NCBI GenBank assembly: GCA_020137815.1
Contig: CM035358.1
Location: 7,883,070 to 7,947,069 of the forward strand
DNA: 64,000 bases
Direction: 5' to 3'
Source: Hormiphora californensis
Lineage: Eukaryota > Ctenophora > Tentaculata > Cydippida > Pleurobrachiidae
The notes under the pieces: model-generated
The model's database searches: none
What the model saw: only the letters and a program-made list of their open reading frames with translations
Told to the model about the DNA's origin: nothing
Part shown: positions 59,078-64,000 of the stretch, piece after piece
Layout of the letters: each line of letters starts with the position of its first letter
Numbering within the stretch: the first letter of the stretch is position 1
Position numbers and translations under genes: made by a program

Positions 59078-60115
59078 CTAACGCGAACGCCCGAAACACA
59101 TTCTAGCCAGGCAAGACTCAGGAAATATCGCGATGTTTTTTCTCCGGAGTGTTCTGATCTCTTGTGTAAATGCGAGATAGAGCAGTCCGTTGAGGAGTGA
59201 GGCTGTGGTTGGCCAGAAATTGAACGCCAGATACATCCCCATGACTTTAGTAGTTAAAGCATTCATTTTCTCTTCAGTTTCCACGGTCTGCAGGGTGCTG
59301 GCTGATTGTAATATCGAATTGGTGTAGATAATGATACCCATCGACACGGCGCTGTTGAAGTTAAGCAGGGTAATCTTTATTGTCCCCATCAGAGAGCGCT
59401 TCTGGCCACCCACTGGGTTTCTGTAGAGCCACACCAAGTACACAAGAGTTAAAACAGACGAGGCCATACCGAGGAAGTTGATGGCTGCGACTGAAGCGAG
59501 CAAGACTTAGATATGGTGTATGATCCCCTCCTTTCAATAAGGGGAAATCAATTCCCAAATTGACTGGCTTGATTGTGTAAGGCCAGCTCTGATTGAATAG
59601 ATAGGTCATGTAAAGGGGAGTGAAGAGAACAGAAAGCAGTGTTACCACCAGGATGTATTTCAAGCGGAGGTGTGCAAAAGGCCATCGAATTTGGACAAAT
59701 CGAACCGTAGCGAAAATGGCGGTTACCATGATTGGGCATTTTGTAAAGCCCAGACCACTCCCGATACCGACAGGTCAAAAGAACTGGGTGTACGCTTTTT
59801 AGAATAAAGCAAATAGTTGTCCCCGCACAGCACACTAGAAACATTATATTCCAGATAGGACTCCATGTCTCTCCAACATTCAGGGTCCTTGTCCGCCCAC
59901 AGCTGGGACAGTGCTACCGGACACAGGACCAGGCTGGATAGTACATCCACGCATGCAAGGATTATGTAGAGAACCTGAGAAATAGAATGCTTTTTGTAGA
60001 AGTTGTGCCGGATTACCATCGCGTTTAAAGGGGCAGATATCAGCCCCAAGACAGCCAGAATCTGCAACAACCCAAAGTCAGGAAACGTCGTTTTTCCTTC
60101 GCTTAAAACTGCCAT
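59078..60115 (-). pseudogene. Seven-transmembrane receptor gene with frameshifts (rhodopsin-like GPCR type)
   Basis: Starts MAVLSEGKTTFPDFGLLQIL at 60,115. Hydrophobic segments (LLQILAVLGLISAPLNAMVI; SQVLYIILACVDVLSSLVLC; YILVVTLLSVLFTPLYMTYL; FLGMASSVLTLVYLVWLY; ITLLNFNSAVSMGIIIY; YLAFNFWPTTASLLNGLLYL) follow the layout of a 7TM receptor, but in three different frames. Shifts are needed near 59,830, 59,770 and 59,510. The ligand is unknown. No introns are apparent. Given other one-base indels in this window, it may be a working gene damaged in assembly. The 3' part, from 59,467 down, is duplicated at 13,769. It is tail-to-tail with the RASGEF1 fragment. Confidence 0.75.
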
Positions 60116-60196
60116 TATTATCTGAGGGATTTTTTTGATTTTTTGATTGATTCTTTGATTGATTGGATAAATGTAAAATGAAATAAAGAGTAGACA

Positions 60197-60355
60197 GTTG
60201 GGTGATCGGATAACTGTTTATTAGCCTCATGTTTGATAGTCAGAGTTTTTATTATTCTCTCTGCGGCTGAACAAATGAACCAGACGGGTATAATAATGTC
60301 GCAACAAGTTTCGAGGATCTACCTCTTCATCGGGCTACAACAACATAGTGTTAGA
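60197..60355 (-). mobile_element. Tail copy of the Penelope-like element
   Basis: Matches 62,326-62,478 (AGTTGGGTGATCGGATAACT through TTCGAGGATCTACCTCTTCA to AATAGTGTTA). It is about 160 bases, in the same orientation, with no coding part attached. It may be a solo end or a truncated insertion. Confidence 0.75.
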
Positions 60356-60360
60356 TGCTG

Positions 60361-60678
60361 ACAGCAACTTATATAAGGACGTCAACTTGGACAAGGATGC
60401 AGTAACTCTTCTATAATATCGCGTCCTCCAAGCAAATATATATCATCGTAATGATGCAGTTTACGTTAAACGGTCCAAGACAGGGTTAAGACCTTAGGTT
60501 ACTATATGCAGACCACTAAGTCACGGATAGACACGCTCGAAACATCTATACTAAATCACTAACATGTGGATACCGGAAGGGAAAAGAGGCAAGAGTGATC
60601 GCCGAACCTGGTATAGAGAGAGACAGCTCAGCGCGAGCGCGTAGCAGAGAGCGAAGAGCAAGAGAAGAGAGAGTAGAC

Positions 60679-60713
<35 letters not shown>

Positions 60714-61525
60714 CGAGAAGGAGATGCGAGGAGAGAGAGAGAGAAGAGAGAGCGCGAGAGAGAGAGAGAGAGAGAGATAGAAGCAGAGCGAGAGAGAGAG
60801 ATAGACCTAGCCTAGCTGCTCCTAGCACAGAGACTGCGAAGAGATCTGGATCGATTCTCTATCTCCTACTCGCTCTCTCTCTTACTCATCTCTCTCTCTC
60901 TCTCTCTCTCTCTCTTCTTCTTTTTTTTAACAACATGTGGACGTTAACTCTCCTTAAAATTTCCCAGTCATAACAGAAGCATGTTGTATAAGGCAGCTAT
61001 GTCCGTGACTATACTTTGGGTGGTGGTTCAAACGACCTGCTCGGAAAGTCTAAACGAGACAAAGTTAAAGCTCTCTGAAGTTATATAATTATTCCAAAAC
61101 GTACGTTTCAACCGAGTTATACTGCGGTCAGGAATCTGCGGTTTTTTAGCCTAGGCTATTATTATATCATAAAGTCAGGACATAAGACTAATCTAAAACC
61201 CTAAATCTGCGTGTTGTACCCAATACACCAACCTGGATAGAAAAATGAAGTGCCCTCGAATCAAGATGGGATGTTGGTTTATTTAAATTGCGTATTTGAC
61301 CCTAATCGTGGGAAACACTTCCTGAGCACAGTACTAGTCATGAGAAATATGCTATAATAGTTATATACGGTCCGACCAAAAGTGTTCAATGAGAGAATTT
61401 TATGTATTAAAATTGGATGGGAAAAATCGTAAATTTTCCTCACGTTTTTGCCTTGGTGATGCCATCCCCTCTTATGTTATAACATCACCAACTCTAATCC
61501 CACTTGCACAACTATATAGCTCGTT
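60361..61525. other. Intergenic, with a (GA)n tract
   Basis: (GA)n 60,640-60,810 and CT-rich 60,860-60,915; otherwise AT-rich. No gene recognised. Confidence 0.5.
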
Positions 61526-61627
61526 ATGATGAATGGTGTAGCAGCTCTTCATGAAACAGATGAACTACTTGATGTCGATGATCTGGATTCAATTAAAGAA
61601 TTCGTTATCCCCAGGCTTATAAACAAG
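61526..61627 (+). CDS. Possible first exon, unknown product
   Basis: ATG-ATG start, 34 codons rich in acidic residues (LLDVDDLDSIKEFVIPRLIN) ending at a GTGAGA donor. No partner exon could be fixed downstream; a stretch at 62,107-62,209 ending at GTGATT is a weak candidate. Confidence 0.3.
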
Positions 61628-62325
61628 GTGAGAATTGTTACCACCCCCCCCCCCCTCCTACCCCCAGTTATTCGGAAATATGTACAAGAAAGTTTTTTAA
61701 CCGATTTGTGTCCTACCTAATTACTACGCCAGTTATTCGGGGCCTGGCAAGGCCCCCCGACCCGAATATAACCCAAACTCAACCCATCCCCCCTAAAACA
61801 TCCCCCCTAAAACTAAAACAACGGGGCCGAGCCGACAGGCCCTTAATACCAGATGAAAAAAAAACCATAACCATCATACTATTATTAAAGCAAATAGGGA
61901 AATGATGTGTCCCGTTTTTTTAACCAAATATGGCAAATAGTGTTCCTATTTCCTGGAAATGGCCTTTTGCACGTGTTGTCCCTAGAGGGACCCTGGCAAC
62001 CTGCCAGCTTGAGCCTTAAACTGCACGTGCATCCTTGATTCATCTCTCTGCCGGTTGTGTGATTGATCGTTTGATCGATTTGATCTGTTCACCACGTTTC
62101 GTGAACATGACTACTCAACTTCAACACAATCGCCAGCGAGTTTGGAGGAGCCATATGTCGCAAACTGGCGCTGACCCCTATAGACTACGTGATAGAATCC
62201 TACAAAAGAGGTGATTATTATTCAAAAAATGTTGTCAACACACGTAATAACAAAGTATCAATGGCACTAATAAGAAATGACAGTAATACGTGAAAGTATT
62301 TTGCAAATGTGCTCCTTCATAAAAT
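61628..62325. other. Gene-poor stretch
   Basis: C-run at 61,643-61,657, then AT-rich sequence. No clear exon. Confidence 0.4.
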
Positions 62326-64000
62326 GACAGTTGGGTGATCGGATAACTGTTTATTAGCCTCATGTTTGATATTCAGAGTTTTTGTTATTCTCTCTGTGGC
62401 TGGACAAATGAATCAGACGGGTATAATGACGCTACCAGTTTCGAGGATCTACCTCTTCATCGGGCTACAAAAATAAATAGTGTTAATTATAAATATATAG
62501 TAAAAACTAAAATCACACACGTCAATCAACATAAAATTATAAATCAGCACTTTAATAATAAACTAAACACTGTACAGAGGAGCAAGTCTCATATGAACAG
62601 TACAGAGTGAACTGAAGTTACCGTTACAATACAGCAGGTGAGATGAAGTGATAAACAAATAGGGCGTGCATGAGGTGATACACAAGGACTATCACAAATT
62701 AATACAAACTATTACGCACACAAACACACGAACCCACTGGACAACAACAACAACAGCAACTAAATATTAAATTAAATATCTCGTAAGTTCGGAACATTCC
62801 TCTTTATTGTTCATACCAGGTCTCAGTTTCTGTATATACATGGCCTCTAAAATTTTCCTCTTTAAAATGTTTCTCTCGGTGGTTAATATCTTAAAACTGA
62901 GTTTAGGGGGTGTGTTTTTATGACGTGATGTGTAATGAATGGCTAGAGGGGTATCAATGTAGCTCGGCGCATTAGGATTGTTAGCATTGCGGGAATGTTC
63001 TGACAATCTGTCGTGTACCGACCTACAAGACTCTCCCACATAGATTTCACCACACAATAAACATGTTATCTGGTACACTGGTGACATGGTGTTACACGAG
63101 CCCTTCTCGAGTCTTTCACAAATATTACAATTTTTCGCAAGACACTCTAGATTGTCGTGAGGACGTGAGCTACATAGCATGTCTCTCAAGCGGGTGCCTG
63201 GGGTGAAGACTAAATCGATTGGCAGAGCTCTGGCGGTGATAAACTTACGTATTTCACCACTCACAGTTTCAGAAACATACGGTAATTTCAACATCACATT
63301 GTTATTACCCTTTGTCAACCTACCCCGGGTTCTCTGTTCTCCAAATTGTCTGGGGTGTTTCATACCCATTAGCTAAAAGAAGTCTGTCAGTAATGGCTAA
63401 GGACTGTTCCAATAATTCCGGGTTAGATGATGAGATCTCTGCAGTTCTGTAGAAGTTGCGTACTGTCTGCACTTTCGTTTCCAGAGGATGGTGAGACCGG
63501 AAGTGCAGGGTGATGTCCTTTCTCGTACCTTTTCGATAGAACTTAGATTCCAGCTTATCATCAGTAATTCGAATCTCAGTGCCAAGGAATGGTTGTAAAT
63601 TCTCCGTCCTCAGGAAAATCCACCTCCCATTTTAACAATTCTCTCGGATCTTGTCGGGCAATGTTATTGAAAAGAGAGATGGCGGTTTCCCTGTTATCTG
63701 CGAGCGTCCAGGCATCATCAATGTACCGGCCCGTACAATGATAAAGAGATGAATTTCACGTCGGTATAGATGGTTGCCCTCTCAAATTTGTAAACTCGAA
63801 TAACTGCAGCAATAGGACTTGGTCGACAGCCCATAAACAAACCAACCAACTGTTTGTATACTCTACCACAGTAAGTGAAGTAGGAGTTAGTTAGCACCAA
63901 TTCCAGGATCTGGTGCACGTCACAGAGATGCAACTCACGGAGATTCAGGAGCTCTCTATTCTCAGCAGCAAAGTCAATGACATCCTTCACACAATCCTCG
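62326..64000 (-). mobile_element. Penelope-like retroelement, 3' part (reverse transcriptase and GIY-YIG nuclease)
   Basis: Reading leftwards from the window edge: 63,990-63,718 encodes reverse transcriptase with YCGRVYKQLVGLFMGCRPSP, the Penelope-type motif before the catalytic strands. Sequence to about 63,397 continues in other frames, so there are at least two frameshifts. 63,369-62,767 encodes 200 residues with a cysteine cluster (CLAKNCNIC) and a GIY-YIG-type nuclease (YQITCLLCGEIYVGESCRSV, R and EH downstream). The 3' noncoding tail runs to about 62,326 and contains a hammerhead-like segment at 62,427-62,470. The 5' end is outside the window. It is broken by decay or assembly indels, so not demonstrably active. 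Confidence 0.85.

Larger units (their letters stand above)
57368..59467 (-). repeat. Inverted segmental duplication, copy 2
   Basis: Reverse complement of 13,769-16,031. It keeps the MITE of the CAGGAACCGACC family (58,289-58,398) but lacks the pogo-like MITE. A long poly-C run at 58,629-58,682 replaces the shorter G run of copy 1. It ends at 59,467 inside the receptor frame, which continues beyond it. Confidence 0.9.

Overview
The window is eukaryotic and almost certainly from an invertebrate animal. It holds intron-split genes with GT-AG junctions, introns mostly of 50-300 bases, and animal protein families (TTC39, RASGEF1, gankyrin, ORP9, thioredoxin, a 7TM receptor). It also holds a Penelope-like retroelement, many inverted-repeat transposons and long (GA/CT)n tracts. 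The gene set and compactness would suit a sponge or another early-branching invertebrate, but nothing here fixes the species. Repeat copies and two coding exons differ by one-base indels, so part of the gene breakage may be assembly error.

Layout. 1-7.6 kb: no recognisable gene; a 460-bp tandem repeat, short minisatellites and GA tracts. 7.7-12.1 kb (+): a 14-exon TTC39-like gene. 12.5-13.8 kb: a dispersed repeat abutting a duplicated block. 15.3-19.2 kb (-): RASGEF1-like gene, 8 exons. 19.9-20.9 kb: second copy of the dispersed repeat. 21.9-25.1 kb (-): gankyrin (PSMD10-like), 7 exons. 26.2-27.0 kb: foldback element. 27.8-44.0 kb (-): ORP9/OSBPL9-like gene, 8 exons, whose 6.4-kb third intron holds a 5-kb inverted-repeat element made of an AGCGCTAATT decamer array. 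44.6-47.7 kb (-): intact 1043-residue reverse transcriptase with PHD and SAP-like N-terminal modules. 49.0-52.4 kb (-): thioredoxin gene with a nested palindromic transposon in an intron. 56.3-56.9 kb: a cloverleaf-forming repeat and a terminal-inverted-repeat element. 57.4-59.5 kb: inverted copy of the 13.8-16.0 kb block. 59.1-60.1 kb (-): broken 7TM receptor. 62.3-64.0 kb (-): 3' part of a Penelope-like element, with a tail copy at 60.2 kb.

Three results stand out. (1) The ORP9 intron contains a 5,064-bp element with perfect terminal inverted repeats and a 6-bp target duplication. Its body is a palindromic decamer that puts AATT and GCGC exactly 5 bp out of phase, organised into a higher-order unit of about 165 bp. 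This is the layout expected of an ideal nucleosome-positioning sequence. (2) A 2.1-2.3 kb block occurs in inverted orientation at 13,769-16,031 and 57,368-59,467. One copy keeps RASGEF1 whole and truncates the receptor; the other does the reverse. This is the signature of a 41-kb inversion formed through staggered breaks. (3) The thioredoxin intron holds a transposon inside a long-hairpin transposon.

The host genes do not form one pathway: Rap/Ras exchange factor, proteasome-assembly chaperone, lipid-transfer protein, redox protein and TPR protein. Their arrangement appears to have been shaped by the inversion and by insertions.
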